From NCBI GenBank assembly GCA_036563665.1, contig DATCLY010000069.1, positions 50,380 through 114,379 of the forward strand: a DNA stretch of 64,000 bases, in the 5' to 3' direction. The position numbers and the translations under genes were made by a program. This document shows, in pieces, positions 7,494 to 17,037 of the stretch. The notes under the pieces were generated by a model. The model saw nothing but the letters and a program-made list of their open reading frames with translations. It was not told where the DNA came from and ran no database searches. Numbering within the stretch: position 1 is the stretch's first letter; every line of letters starts with the position of its first letter. Source of the DNA: FEN-1219 sp036563665. Lineage in GTDB: Bacteria > Pseudomonadota > Gammaproteobacteria > Steroidobacterales > Rariloculaceae.

Positions 7494-8435
7494 CTAGAGC
7501 GGGGAGTCGGCGGAGACCGTCAGCGGCTCGATGGAGATCCGCTCGGGGATGCCGCGGGCCTCCTGCAGCAAGCGCTCGGCGACGTCCCAGGCGACCTCGG
7601 TCGTGCGCGTCTCCGTGGCCGCCACGTACACGCGCGTGAGCTCCGTCGCGGGTGCCCACTCCGCGTTCTGCGCGACCTCCTCGAGCGGCGGATGCGCCTC
7701 GAGGTAGAGACCGTCCTCCGCCCAGCCGAGCTTGTACGGCTGGTTGACGATGCGCACCTTCGTGCCCACCGGCACCATCGCGAACAGCGCCTCGATGTCC
7801 TCTGGGAACATGCGGATGCAGCCGTGGGTCACGCGCATGCCGACGCCCGCGGGCCTGTTCGTGCCGTGAATCAGATAGCCCGGCAGGCCGAGCCGCAGCG
7901 CGTGCTTGCCGAGCGGGTTGTCGGGCCCGGGGGGCACCACGCGCGGCAGCGGATCGCCCATCTCGGCATGCTCGGCGCGGATCGACTCCGGCGGATACCA
8001 GGTGGGATTCCTGACCTTGCCGGTGACGGTGGTCACCCCGAGCGGCGTGGACCAGTCATTGCGGCCGATGCTGATGGGATACGTGAACACCCGGCCGCTG
8101 GGCCCGTCGGGGAAGTAGTACAGGCGCAGCTCCGCCACGTTCACGACGATGCCCTCGCGCGGCGCGCGGGGCAGCACGAATTGAGCCGGGATGACGATCG
8201 GGGTGCCCTCGCCGGGCAGCCAGGCGTCGACGCCGGGGTTCGCGCGCCGCAGCGCCTCGAAGCCGACGTTGTGCTCGCGCGCGAGCTTCACGAATGTGTC
8301 CTCGTAGCGCGCCGCGATGACCCGCGGCGCGCCGATCACGTCCTGCCCCTCGGCGAGCGGGTACTCGGCGGCGCCCGCCGGCATCACCGCGGCGAGCCAC
8401 AAGGCGAAGGCGGCAAACGTCGGAGCGCGTTTCAT
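7494..8435 (-). CDS. Secreted L,D-transpeptidase with LysM and YkuD domains
   Basis: A 313-residue precursor starting at the ATG at 8435, which gives a clean Sec signal peptide ending near MPAGAA. An upstream in-frame start would bury it. A LysM-type segment (about residues 25-85) is followed by the YkuD catalytic domain, with HGTNRP and the active-site motif THGCIRM. Such ErfK/YbiS/YcfS enzymes form 3-3 peptidoglycan cross-links or attach Lpp-type lipoproteins to the wall. The OprI-like lipoprotein with C-terminal lysine next door is a plausible substrate, by inference. It lies downstream of fabH on the same strand. Confidence 0.92.
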   Translation of the reverse strand: MKRAPTFAAFALWLAAVMPAGAAEYPLAEGQDVIGAPRVIAARYEDTFVKLAREHNVGFEALRRANPGVDAWLPGEGTPIVIPAQFVLPRAPREGIVVNVAELRLYYFPDGPSGRVFTYPISIGRNDWSTPLGVTTVTGKVRNPTWYPPESIRAEHAEMGDPLPRVVPPGPDNPLGKHALRLGLPGYLIHGTNRPAGVGMRVTHGCIRMFPEDIEALFAMVPVGTKVRIVNQPYKLGWAEDGLYLEAHPPLEEVAQNAEWAPATELTRVYVAATETRTTEVAWDVAERLLQEARGIPERISIEPLTVSADSPL

Positions 8436-8541
8436 GACCCACACCTGGCCCGATTTCCGCCGCGAATTATACGTATCCCGCAATCCCCGTTCATGCGCGG
8501 TGCGTCGCATTCGCCACGGCGGCGCCGGCCGGGGCCGCCGG

Positions 8542-9485
<944 letters not shown>

Positions 9486-9501
<16 letters not shown>

Positions 9502-10514
9502 TCTTGAGGCCGATTCTCGATGAGGCGTCCGATCTGCACCGGCACGCCTTTGCGCGCCTCCACGATGGCGGCCCGAACGGCCGTCTCGAACGCGAACTGG
9601 TCCGCGGAGCCGTGGCTCTTCAGCACGACGCCGTTCAGGCCCACGAGGCTCGCGCCATTGTAACGGCGCGGATCGAGCCGTGCGCGGATGGCGTCGAGGG
9701 CGCTGTTGGCGATCAAGCCCTGCAGGTTGCGCAGCAAGTTACGGTTGAACTCCTCTTTCAGGAACGAGGCGATCAGGGCGGCCGTGCCCTCCATCGTCTT
9801 CAAAGCGACGTTGCCGACGAAGCCGTCGCACACGACCACGTCCACGTCGGCGTGGAAGATGCCGTCGCCTTCCACGAAGCCGATGTAGTTCAAGCCGCTG
9901 CGCGCGAGCAGCTCGCTCGCCTCGCGCACCACCTCGTTGCCCTTGATGTGCTCCTGGCCGATGTTGAGCAGGCCGACGCGCGGCCGCTCCTTCTCGAGCA
10001 TGTCGCCCGCGACCACGGAGCCCATCATCGCGAACTGCAGCAGGTGCTCGGCGCTGCAGTCCACGTTCGCGCCGAGATCGAGCATGTAGGTGGGGCCCTT
10101 CAAGCCGGGCACCGCGGAGATGATGGCGGGCCGGTCGATGCCGGGCAGCGTCTTCAGCACGTGCCGCGCAGTGGCCATGAGCGCGCCCGTGTTGCCGGAG
10201 CTCACGCAGGCGTCGGCTACGCCCTCCTTCACGAGCTGGATGGCCACCCGCAGGGACGAGTCCTTCTTGCGCCGCAACGCATCGGCGGGCGACTCGTCCA
10301 TGCTCACGACCTCGCTCGCCGGATGGAAGCGCAGGCGATCGCCGTAGCGGTCCCCCGCCTGGCGCCTCGCCTCCTCGAGCACGTCGGTGAGCCCCACGAG
10401 CACGAGCGTGACGGAGTCGTCCTTCTCGAGCGTGGCCAATGCCGCGGGAATGACGGCCGCGGCACCGCGGTCGCCTCCCATGGCGTCCAGAGCGATTGTG
10501 ACCTTGCGCGTCAT
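9486..10514 (-). CDS. plsX: Phosphate acyltransferase PlsX
   Basis: A 342-residue peripheral-membrane enzyme converting acyl-ACP to acyl-phosphate for phospholipid synthesis. The family N-terminus IALDAMGGDRG, the SSGNTGALMA motif and the FVGNVALK region are all present. It lies in the conserved yceD-rpmF-plsX-fabH order and overlaps fabH. Length and start (ATG) are typical. Confidence 0.97.
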
Positions 10515-10586
10515 CGAGGCGCGTGCGGCTGACCGCCGATGGGCGCTCGCATCGGGCGCAGACTTCCTCTCAGGCAGGGGCCGCCG

Positions 10587-10778
10587 CTAGTCCTCGTCGA
10601 TCTCTTTGCGGGCCTCGAACACTTTGCGGCCGCGGTAATAGCCGTCGGCCGTCACGTGATGACGAAGATGGGTTTCTCCGGTGGTCGGGTCGACTGCGAG
10701 CGTGGGCGCGCGCAGCGCGTCGTGCGAGCGGCGCATGCCGCGGCGCGACGGCGTCTTCCGGCTCTTCTGAACAGCCAT
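10587..10778 (-). CDS. rpmF: Ribosomal protein bL32
   Basis: A 63-residue basic protein beginning AVQKSRKTPSRRGMRR, diagnostic of L32. It lacks the zinc-binding CxxC pairs found in some L32 forms, so it is the zinc-independent type. It sits 28 bases after yceD and 72 bases before plsX, the standard arrangement. Confidence 0.97.
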   Translation of the reverse strand: MAVQKSRKTPSRRGMRRSHDALRAPTLAVDPTTGETHLRHHVTADGYYRGRKVFEARKEIDED

Positions 10779-10806
10779 CCAATCTTTCTCCTAAAACAAT
10801 CTGAGC

Positions 10807-11280
10807 TCACTGCACCGGCGCGGAGCCGAGCAGCGCCCGGGCCGCCGCTCCGCAGTCGGCGATATTCGCATGCTTTGGCACCAACGGCAGCGACACGATC
10901 AGCTCGTCCTCGACGAGCTGTGCCGGCATGACCCGGTCGCCTTCCAGCACCAGCGGCTCGTAGCGCGCCGGCACGGACGCCGCGAGCGCCGGCGATTCCA
11001 CGACGGCGAGCTCGACGCGTTCGTCCACCTCGAGCGTCAGCGGCTCGAGGCACCGCTGGCAGACTACCCGCAGCGTGGACCGCACTGCGAGCTCGCAGGT
11101 GACCCAACCGGCGTCCCGGCCGAACTTCAAGCTGGCCTTGACGCTGCCTTCGTCGGTGTCGAGCGACTCCGTGAGCCGGCCGAGCCGGGCGAGGGGAATT
11201 TCGCCCCCGAGCTCGACGTGCCGCGCCCCGAAGGACTCCAAGTCGCGCAGACTGTACCAGGTGTGCAGCGACTCCGACAT
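10807..11280 (-). CDS. yceD: YceD/DUF177 family protein, 23S rRNA accumulation
   Basis: A 157-residue protein of the DUF177 family, linked in E. coli and plants to 23S rRNA accumulation and always found beside rpmF. It has the conserved VCQRCLEPL motif near residue 75 and the EDELIVSLPLVPKH block toward the C-terminus. No clear ribosome binding site precedes the ATG, and a promoter lies almost on top of it. Confidence 0.93.
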   Translation of the reverse strand: MSESLHTWYSLRDLESFGARHVELGGEIPLARLGRLTESLDTDEGSVKASLKFGRDAGWVTCELAVRSTLRVVCQRCLEPLTLEVDERVELAVVESPALAASVPARYEPLVLEGDRVMPAQLVEDELIVSLPLVPKHANIADCGAAARALLGSAPVQ

Positions 11281-11288
11281 GACGTCGC

Positions 11289-11318
11289 ATCATAGTTTAG
11301 AAGCATTTCTCTGGTCAA
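11289..11318 (-). promoter_or_regulatory. Promoter for yceD-rpmF-plsX-fabH
   Basis: Minus-strand TTGACC (11318-11313) and TATGAT (11294-11289) with an 18-base spacer. The predicted start is near 11282, only about two bases before the yceD ATG at 11280, which would make a nearly leaderless mRNA. Confidence 0.5.
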
Positions 11319-11367
11319 AACCGCAAGTTACGATTGCGTCAACCTTTTTCGAATCGGATTCGAGCGC

Positions 11368-11958
11368 ATGCGCCGGCTCCTGCTCGCCTCCACCTCCCCG
11401 TACCGCCGCGAGCTGCTCGCGCGGCTCGGCCTCCCCTTCGAGACCCTGGCGCCCCGCGCGGACGAGACGCCCCGCTCGGGCGAGCCGCCGCGGGAGCTCG
11501 CCCTGAGGCTCGCCAGGGCCAAGGCGGAGAGCGCGTTGCCCACGGACGCCGTCGTGATCGGCTCCGATCAGGTGCCGTCGCTCGACGGCCGGCCGCTCGC
11601 GAAGCCGGGCTCGCACGCGGCCGCCCTCGAGCAGCTCCTCGCCTGCCAGGGCAAGACCGTGGCCTTCTACACGGCCGTCGTGGTCATCGACGCCGCCGAC
11701 GGGCGCCGCTGGGAGACCGTGGACCGCACGGACGTGGCCTTCCGCACCCTCGGGCGGGACGATCTCGACCGCTACCTCGCCGCCGAGCGCCCCTACGACT
11801 GCGCCGGGGGCTTCAAGGCGGAGGGGCTCGGGGTGGTCCTGTTCGAGCGCATCGTCTCGGAGGACCCCACGGCGCTCATCGGTTTGCCGCTCATCGCCCT
11901 CGCGCGGATGCTCAGGGAAGCGGGGCTGGACCCGCTCGCTCCGCGCCGAGCCCCGTGA
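11368..11958 (+). CDS. maf: Maf-family nucleotide pyrophosphatase (YceF-like)
   Basis: A 196-residue house-cleaning NTP pyrophosphatase. It opens with LLLASTSPYRRELLARLGLPF, the Maf signature, and retains the DETP and GSDQV motifs. The YceF subgroup hydrolyses 7-methyl-GTP, a subgroup assignment based on the yceD-adjacent context. It is divergent from yceD, and its last 47 bases overlap the convergent rluC gene. Confidence 0.93.
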   Translation: MRRLLLASTSPYRRELLARLGLPFETLAPRADETPRSGEPPRELALRLARAKAESALPTDAVVIGSDQVPSLDGRPLAKPGSHAAALEQLLACQGKTVAFYTAVVVIDAADGRRWETVDRTDVAFRTLGRDDLDRYLAAERPYDCAGGFKAEGLGVVLFERIVSEDPTALIGLPLIALARMLREAGLDPLAPRRAP

Positions 11959-12967
11959 GGGCGTCGAGCACGGCCTTGAGGTCCTCCGGCAACGGCACGC
12001 TGACCTCGAACGGCTCGCCGCTGTCCGGCCAGGTGAACGCCACGGCGTGCGCATGCAGGAACAGCCGGTCGAGGCCGAGCGCGGCGAGCCGGCGGTTGAA
12101 GGCTTCGTCGCCATAGCGGTCGTCGCCGGCCAGCGGGTGGCCGATGTGGGCCGCGTGCACGCGGATCTGGTGCGTCCGGCCCGTCCCGAGGGCGATCTCC
12201 ACGAACGACGCCTCGGCCCCGTACGGCTCGAGCAGCCGGAACACGGTGCGGGACGGCTTGCCGTCCGCGGCCACGCTGACCCACGCCTCGCCGCCCCGGT
12301 GGCGCACGGACAGCGGCGCGTCCACCTCGACGGTGGCCCGGCGCAGGCGGCCCCGGACGAGGCCGAGGTAGCGCTTGTCCACCTGACCCTCCCGGAGCAG
12401 CGCGTGGAGCGTGCGCAGGGCGCTGCGCTTCTTCGCGACGAGCAGGCAGCCCGAGGTGGCGCGGTCCAGGCGATGCACGAGCTCGAGCGTGCGCGCCTCG
12501 GGCCGCAGCACGCGCAGCGCCTCGATGCAGCCGAACGACAGGCCGCTGCCACCGTGCACGGCCACGCCGGCCGGCTTGTCGAGCACGAGCAGGCGGGCGT
12601 CCTCGTAGACGATGCGCGCCTCGAGCCACGCGACCCCCGAGGGACCCGGGCTCGCCGCCGCGCGGGCCGCCGTGCGCACCGGCGGCAGCCGCACGCGGTC
12701 GCCCGGCTGCAGCCGGTAGCTCGGCGCGGCACGGCCCGAGTTCACGCGCACCTGCCCGGAGCGGATCAGGCGATAGACGTGGCTGCGCGGCACGCCCTTC
12801 AGCGCCCCGAGCACGAAATTGTCGAGGCGCTGCCCCGCCGCGTCCTCGTCGACCACGCGCTGGCGGGCGGGGGTGCCTGCTTTTTCCGGTAGATTCAACG
12901 TCGTACGAATTGAGCCGGAGGCTTCGTGTGCTATAGTAGCCGGCGGGGTTCCGCCCGTGTTGGGCAA
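11912..12967 (-). CDS. rluC: 23S rRNA pseudouridine synthase RluC
   Basis: An S4 RNA-binding domain (about residues 45-100, AGQRLDNFVLG) is followed by the RluA-type catalytic domain with the HRLDRATSG motif carrying the nucleophilic Asp, and HGGSGLSFG. It modifies uridines of large-subunit rRNA. The longest frame (351 residues) uses a TTG start inside the divergent rne leader. TTG at 12898 or GTG at 12856 are credible shorter starts, because the sequence before the S4 domain is not conserved. The rluC/rne divergence is the same as in E. coli. Confidence 0.93.
   Translation of the reverse strand: MPNTGGTPPATIAHEASGSIRTTLNLPEKAGTPARQRVVDEDAAGQRLDNFVLGALKGVPRSHVYRLIRSGQVRVNSGRAAPSYRLQPGDRVRLPPVRTAARAAASPGPSGVAWLEARIVYEDARLLVLDKPAGVAVHGGSGLSFGCIEALRVLRPEARTLELVHRLDRATSGCLLVAKKRSALRTLHALLREGQVDKRYLGLVRGRLRRATVEVDAPLSVRHRGGEAWVSVAADGKPSRTVFRLLEPYGAEASFVEIALGTGRTHQIRVHAAHIGHPLAGDDRYGDEAFNRRLAALGLDRLFLHAHAVAFTWPDSGEPFEVSVPLPEDLKAVLDALTGLGAERAGPAPLP
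12910..12937 (+). promoter_or_regulatory. rne promoter
   Basis: TTGAGC (12910-12915) and TATAGT (12932-12937) have a 16-base spacer. The predicted start is near 12944, about 358 bases before the rne ATG. It lies within the longest possible rluC frame, which supports a shorter rluC. Confidence 0.6.
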
Positions 12968-13301
12968 CCAGCTAAGCGACCCCTTAAAGCCTTATTCCAG
13001 GCGGCGGCTCCAACGGGCGTACAGGAGCGCCTGTTCAGGCGTGACTCTTCGGTCGGCGGCGCCGCCAGTTTGCTATAGCAATTCGCCGGCGAAACCCGGA
13101 GCTCGGGACGCCGCGGTTGTCGTAGCGCCGTCGGCTCCCGTCGCCAAGCAGCGTCAACGACAAGAGACGGATCGGAGCCGGGCGGCGCCGAGCGAGGCTC
13201 GATGATACAGCCCATCCAACTGCTGCTCCTCTTCTGCGCCAGCTCGCCGACCGCGGTGGTACACACCGAGCCCTCCTGCCGGCTGAAGGGACCACTCACT
13301 C
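12944..13301 (+). promoter_or_regulatory. Long structured 5' leader of rne
   Basis: Gene-free stretch of about 358 bases. It holds several small hairpins: CGCCT-GTTC-AGGCG at 13028-13041, the perfect palindrome GGCGGCGCCGCC at 13055-13066 and TTGCTATAGCAA at 13070-13081. In E. coli the 361-base rne leader is the sensor through which RNase E limits its own mRNA. Similar length and position suggest the same control here; this is inference, and no sequence similarity is claimed. Confidence 0.5.
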
Positions 13302-15563
13302 ATGAAGCGCATGCTAGTCAACGCCACGCAGCGAGAAGAGCTGCGTGTGGCCATGGTCGATGGCCAGAAGCTTTACGACCTGGACATCGAGGTACCTTCG
13401 CGAGAGCAACGTAAAGCCAACATCTACAAAGGACGCATCACGCGGATCGAGCCGAGCCTCGAGGCCGCGTTCGTCGACTACGGCGCGCAGCGCCACGGGT
13501 TCCTGCCGCTCAAGGAGATTTCCAGCGAATACTTCCTGCGCGAAGTCCCGCCCGGCGAGCGCGTCCAGATCAAGGAGGTCCTGAAGGAAGGCCAGGAGAT
13601 CGTCGTCCAGGTGGACAAGGAGGAACGCGGCACGAAGGGCGCCGCCCTCACCACCTACATCAGCCTGGCCGGCCGCTTCCTCGTCCTCATGCCGAACAAC
13701 CCCCGCGCGGGCGGCGTGTCGCGCCGCATCACCGGGGAGGACCGCGAGATCGTCCGCCAATCGCTCGAGGAGCTGCAGCCGCCCGAGGGCATGGGCTGCA
13801 TCGTGCGCACGGCCGGCGTCGGCCGGAGCATCGAGGAGCTGCGCTGGGACCTCGACTACCTGCTGCGCGTCTGGGAGGCCATCAAGCAGGTCGTCGTCAC
13901 CCGCCCCGCCCCGTTCCTCATCTACCAGGAAGGCAACGCGATCATTCGGGCGCTGCGGGATTACCTGTCCAACGACATCGGCGAGATCCTCATCGACAAC
14001 CAGCAGGTGTACGAAGAGGCGCGGGAGTTCATGGAGCGCGTGCTGCCGCACAACCTGCGCAAGCTCAAGTTCTATGACGATCCCACCGTGCCGCTCTTCA
14101 CGCGCTTCCAGATCGAGAGCCAGATCGAGTCGGCGTTCGCCCACAAGGTCACGCTGCCGTCCGGCGGCAGCATCGTGATCGATCACACGGAGGCGCTCAC
14201 CGCCATCGACATCAACTCCGCCCGGGCAACCAAGGGCGAGGACATCGAGCAGACGGCGCTCAACACGAACCTCGAGGCGGCGGACGAGATCGCGCGGCAG
14301 CTCAGGCTGCGCGACCTCGGGGGCCTCATCGTCATCGACTTCATCGACATGGGGCCGCACAAGAACCAGCGGGACGTGGAGAACCGCCTGCGCGAGGCCG
14401 TGAAAAGCGACCGCGCGCGCATCCAGATCGGCCGGATCTCGCGGTTCGGTCTGCTCGAGATGTCGCGGCAGCGCCTGCGGCCGTCGCTCGAGGAGTCCAC
14501 GCACCAGGTGTGCACGCGCTGCAACGGCACCGGAACGGTGCGGAGCGTGGAGAGCCTCGCGCTCGCCATCCTGCGCCTGATCGGCGAGGAGGCGCGCAAG
14601 GAACGCACCGCCAAGGTCATCGCGCAGCTGCCGATCGACGTGCACAACTACCTGCTGAACGAGAAGCGCGACTGGGTGCAGTCGATCCAGGACAACAACA
14701 ACGTCCAGATCGTGCTCGTCGCGAACGCCGATCTGCAGACGCCGAACTACACGATCCGCCGCGTGCGCGACGACGAGTCGCAGCTGCCCGAGAACAGCGC
14801 CACGAGCTACAAGCTCGTCACGCCGAAGGAGGATCCGAGCATCGCCTTCGAGGAGATCAAGCGGCCGGCGCGGCCGATGGAGGCGGCGGTGGCGAACGTG
14901 TTGCCGGCGACGCCCGCTCCGGTGCCCGTCGAGCGCGAGGAGGCCCCGCCGCCCGAGCCGGCGCGCCCGGGCTTCGTGCAGCGGCTGCTGAGCTGGCTGA
15001 AGCCCGCCCCCGCGGCCCGCGAGGGGTCGAGCGCGGCGCCCGCGCGCGGCTCCGAGGAGCGCCAGCCGTCCCGCGGCGAACGCCGGTCGCGGGACCGCGG
15101 GCGCAACAAGGGCCAGGGCCGGGGCGGACGCGCGGAGGGCGCGGGCCGCGCCGACAACGGCGGACAGCAGGCTCGGCCCGCCCAGCGCGAGCAGCCGGCA
15201 CAAGGCGGCTCGGGCCGGAGCCGCCGTTCGCGCGGCCGCGGCCGCGGCCGCTCGCAGGAAGACGCCCGCAGCGGCGCCGCGGACGGCGCGGCGCGCCAGG
15301 AGGCGACGGAGCGCCGGCAGGCCGGCAACGGCTCCGGCGGCCGGCCGCTGACGCAGCCCCCGGGCGGCAACGGCGGGCAGGAAGCCTGGCAGGACCGCGC
15401 GGTCGCCTCCGACGGCTGCGCGCAACCGCCGGAGCCCCGCGTGGAGGCCGAGCCCGCCTACCGCCCGGCATCCGCCGAGCCCCAGCCGCTGCCGCCGGCC
15501 CCGGCGCCCACGCCGCGCGAGCCCGTCGCCGCCGAAGGCGCGCCCCCGGACGCCGACCGCTGA
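13302..15563 (+). CDS. rne: Ribonuclease E
   Basis: A 753-residue endoribonuclease central to mRNA decay and rRNA/tRNA maturation. An S1 domain (about 36-120) is followed by the DNase I-like catalytic region with Asp303 (IDINSAR) and Asp346 (VIDFID), and the zinc link at Cys404 and Cys407 (CTRC), all at the same numbers as E. coli. The C-terminal scaffold (from about 540) is short compared with E. coli (1061 residues total). It is Arg/Gly/Pro/Ala-rich, with repeated RGRGR-type RNA-binding patches. Transcribed from its own promoter with a long leader. Confidence 0.97.
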   Translation: MKRMLVNATQREELRVAMVDGQKLYDLDIEVPSREQRKANIYKGRITRIEPSLEAAFVDYGAQRHGFLPLKEISSEYFLREVPPGERVQIKEVLKEGQEIVVQVDKEERGTKGAALTTYISLAGRFLVLMPNNPRAGGVSRRITGEDREIVRQSLEELQPPEGMGCIVRTAGVGRSIEELRWDLDYLLRVWEAIKQVVVTRPAPFLIYQEGNAIIRALRDYLSNDIGEILIDNQQVYEEAREFMERVLPHNLRKLKFYDDPTVPLFTRFQIESQIESAFAHKVTLPSGGSIVIDHTEALTAIDINSARATKGEDIEQTALNTNLEAADEIARQLRLRDLGGLIVIDFIDMGPHKNQRDVENRLREAVKSDRARIQIGRISRFGLLEMSRQRLRPSLEESTHQVCTRCNGTGTVRSVESLALAILRLIGEEARKERTAKVIAQLPIDVHNYLLNEKRDWVQSIQDNNNVQIVLVANADLQTPNYTIRRVRDDESQLPENSATSYKLVTPKEDPSIAFEEIKRPARPMEAAVANVLPATPAPVPVEREEAPPPEPARPGFVQRLLSWLKPAPAAREGSSAAPARGSEERQPSRGERRSRDRGRNKGQGRGGRAEGAGRADNGGQQARPAQREQPAQGGSGRSRRSRGRGRGRSQEDARSGAADGAARQEATERRQAGNGSGGRPLTQPPGGNGGQEAWQDRAVASDGCAQPPEPRVEAEPAYRPASAEPQPLPPAPAPTPREPVAAEGAPPDADR

Positions 15564-15580
15564 CGCCGGCGGGCGCGCGC

Positions 15581-15624
15581 CGCCTGCGGTGGCACAAGAA
15601 TCGCGACTGGAAAGTCGCTCCCAC
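15581..15624 (-). repeat. REP-like unit after rne
   Basis: CGCCTGCGGT (15581-15590) is followed by an inverted REP unit (15596-15624). Its stem reads GCGACT/AGTCGC instead of GCGGCT/AGCCGC, a compensatory change. It lies between the convergent rne and phosphatase genes. Confidence 0.88.
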
Positions 15625-15651
15625 CCGGGAGCTTCTCTGGGTGCGTTGGCC

Positions 15652-16236
15652 CTACCGCAGCGGCGGAAGGTCGGGGTTCGCGAGCCGCTGGGCCGCGTGG
15701 CGGCGCAGGTGCTCGAGCAGCCCGATGGACGCCTCCTCCACGAGATCGAGCACGTGCTCGAAGCCGTTGATGCCGCCGTAATACGGGTCCGGCACCTCTT
15801 TGCGGCCGAGATGCGGCGCGAACTCGAGCAGCAGGCGGACCTTCCGATGATGCTGCGGCGGCCCGATCTGCAGGAGCGCTTCGCGATTCATCGAATCCAT
15901 CGCGAGCAGCAGGTCGTAGCGCTCGAAGTCCTCGAAGGTGACCACGCGCGCGCGCAGCCCCTCGAGGTTGATGCCGCGCCGCTCGGCCGCGCGCCGCGCC
16001 CGCGGATCCGGCGGCTCGCCCACGTGATAGGCGTGCGTGCCGGCCGAGTCCACCTCGACGAGGAGATCCGGTGCGCGCTCGGCCAGCACCTTGCGGAACA
16101 CGCCCTCCGCCGTGGGCGAGCGGCAGATGTTCCCCATGCAAACGAACAGCACGCGCGCCACGGGCACCGGCGCGGGTCCGGCGCGCTCGGCTTCCTCGCG
16201 CAACTTGATGAGCTTCAATCGGTCGAGCAGGTTCAT
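15652..16236 (-). CDS. Low-molecular-weight protein-tyrosine phosphatase
   Basis: A 194-residue enzyme with the P-loop VCMGNICRSPTAEG (nucleophile Cys33, Arg39) and the general-acid motif DPYYGG (Asp150). About 26 residues precede the domain, a modest N-terminal extension. Relatives act on tyrosine-phosphorylated proteins, for example BY-kinases in polysaccharide export, or on sugar phosphates. Here it follows kdsB by 27 bases, so the substrate cannot be told from context. Confidence 0.92.
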   Translation of the reverse strand: MNLLDRLKLIKLREEAERAGPAPVPVARVLFVCMGNICRSPTAEGVFRKVLAERAPDLLVEVDSAGTHAYHVGEPPDPRARRAAERRGINLEGLRARVVTFEDFERYDLLLAMDSMNREALLQIGPPQHHRKVRLLLEFAPHLGRKEVPDPYYGGINGFEHVLDLVEEASIGLLEHLRRHAAQRLANPDLPPLR

Positions 16237-16263
16237 ACGACAGCTCGGCTGGCCCGCCTCATT

Positions 16264-17037
16264 CTACCGGAGCCGCCCACCGCCCCCCTCTTCCACCTCG
16301 AGCTGGGCGGCGTAACGGCGGGCGTAGATCAGGTCCTCCTCGGTATCGACGTGGCGCGGCGGCAGCTCCCGGGCCTCCCCCACCACGATCCGCATTCCGA
16401 GCCACAGCGCCCGCAGCTGCTCGAGCCGCTCGACGCGCTCGAGCTCGCACGGCGGCTCGGCCGCAAGCCGCTTGAGGGCGGCCGCGCGATAGCCGTACAG
16501 GCCGATGTGACGCCATGCGCCGCGATGATCCCCGTCGGCCGTGTGGGGGATCGGCGAGCGGCTGAAATAGAGCGCGAAGCCGTCGCGGTCGAGCACCACC
16601 TTCGCGGTGTTCGGGTCGCGGAGCTCGGCCGCATCGCGGAAGCGCGTCACCAGAGTGGCGATGTGGGCTTCGGGCCGCGCAGCGAGGAGCTCCGCGGTCT
16701 GCGTCACGAGCGCGGGCGGCAGGAACGGCTCGTCGCCCTGCACGTTCACGACGATGCGGTCGTCGGGCCAACCCAGGCGATGCGCGAGCTCGGCGATGCG
16801 GTCCGTGCCGCTCGCGTGCGCGGGCGACGTCATCTCGCAGCGCGCGCCGAACCGGCGGCACTCGGCGGCGATGCGCTCGTCGTCGGTGGCGACGAGCACC
16901 TCGGCGGCGCCCGAGAGCGACGCCTGGCGGAACACCCGCTCGATCATGGTGCGGCCGCCGATGTCCTTGAGGGGCTTGCCGGGCAACCGCGTGGACGCGT
17001 AGCGGGCGGGAATGACGGCAACGAAGTCGGCGCTCAC
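16264..17037 (-). CDS. kdsB: CMP-KDO synthetase
   Basis: A 257-residue 3-deoxy-manno-octulosonate cytidylyltransferase that activates KDO for lipid A glycosylation. It opens with VAVIPARYASTRLPGKPL and contains VNVQGDEPF and HIGLYGYR, all family motifs. I chose the GTG at 17037, which overlaps the lpxK stop as GTGA. A longer frame to 17127 adds non-conserved residues read from lpxK. It works with KdsA, encoded at the other end of the window. Confidence 0.95.
   Translation of the reverse strand: MSADFVAVIPARYASTRLPGKPLKDIGGRTMIERVFRQASLSGAAEVLVATDDERIAAECRRFGARCEMTSPAHASGTDRIAELAHRLGWPDDRIVVNVQGDEPFLPPALVTQTAELLAARPEAHIATLVTRFRDAAELRDPNTAKVVLDRDGFALYFSRSPIPHTADGDHRGAWRHIGLYGYRAAALKRLAAEPPCELERVERLEQLRALWLGMRIVVGEARELPPRHVDTEEDLIYARRYAAQLEVEEGGGGRLR

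Noticed and set aside
13314..15425. 703-codon open frame antisense to rne
   Set aside because: High GC keeps antisense frames open. The product is repetitive Arg/Ala/Leu-rich with no recognisable motif, while the sense strand encodes clear RNase E.
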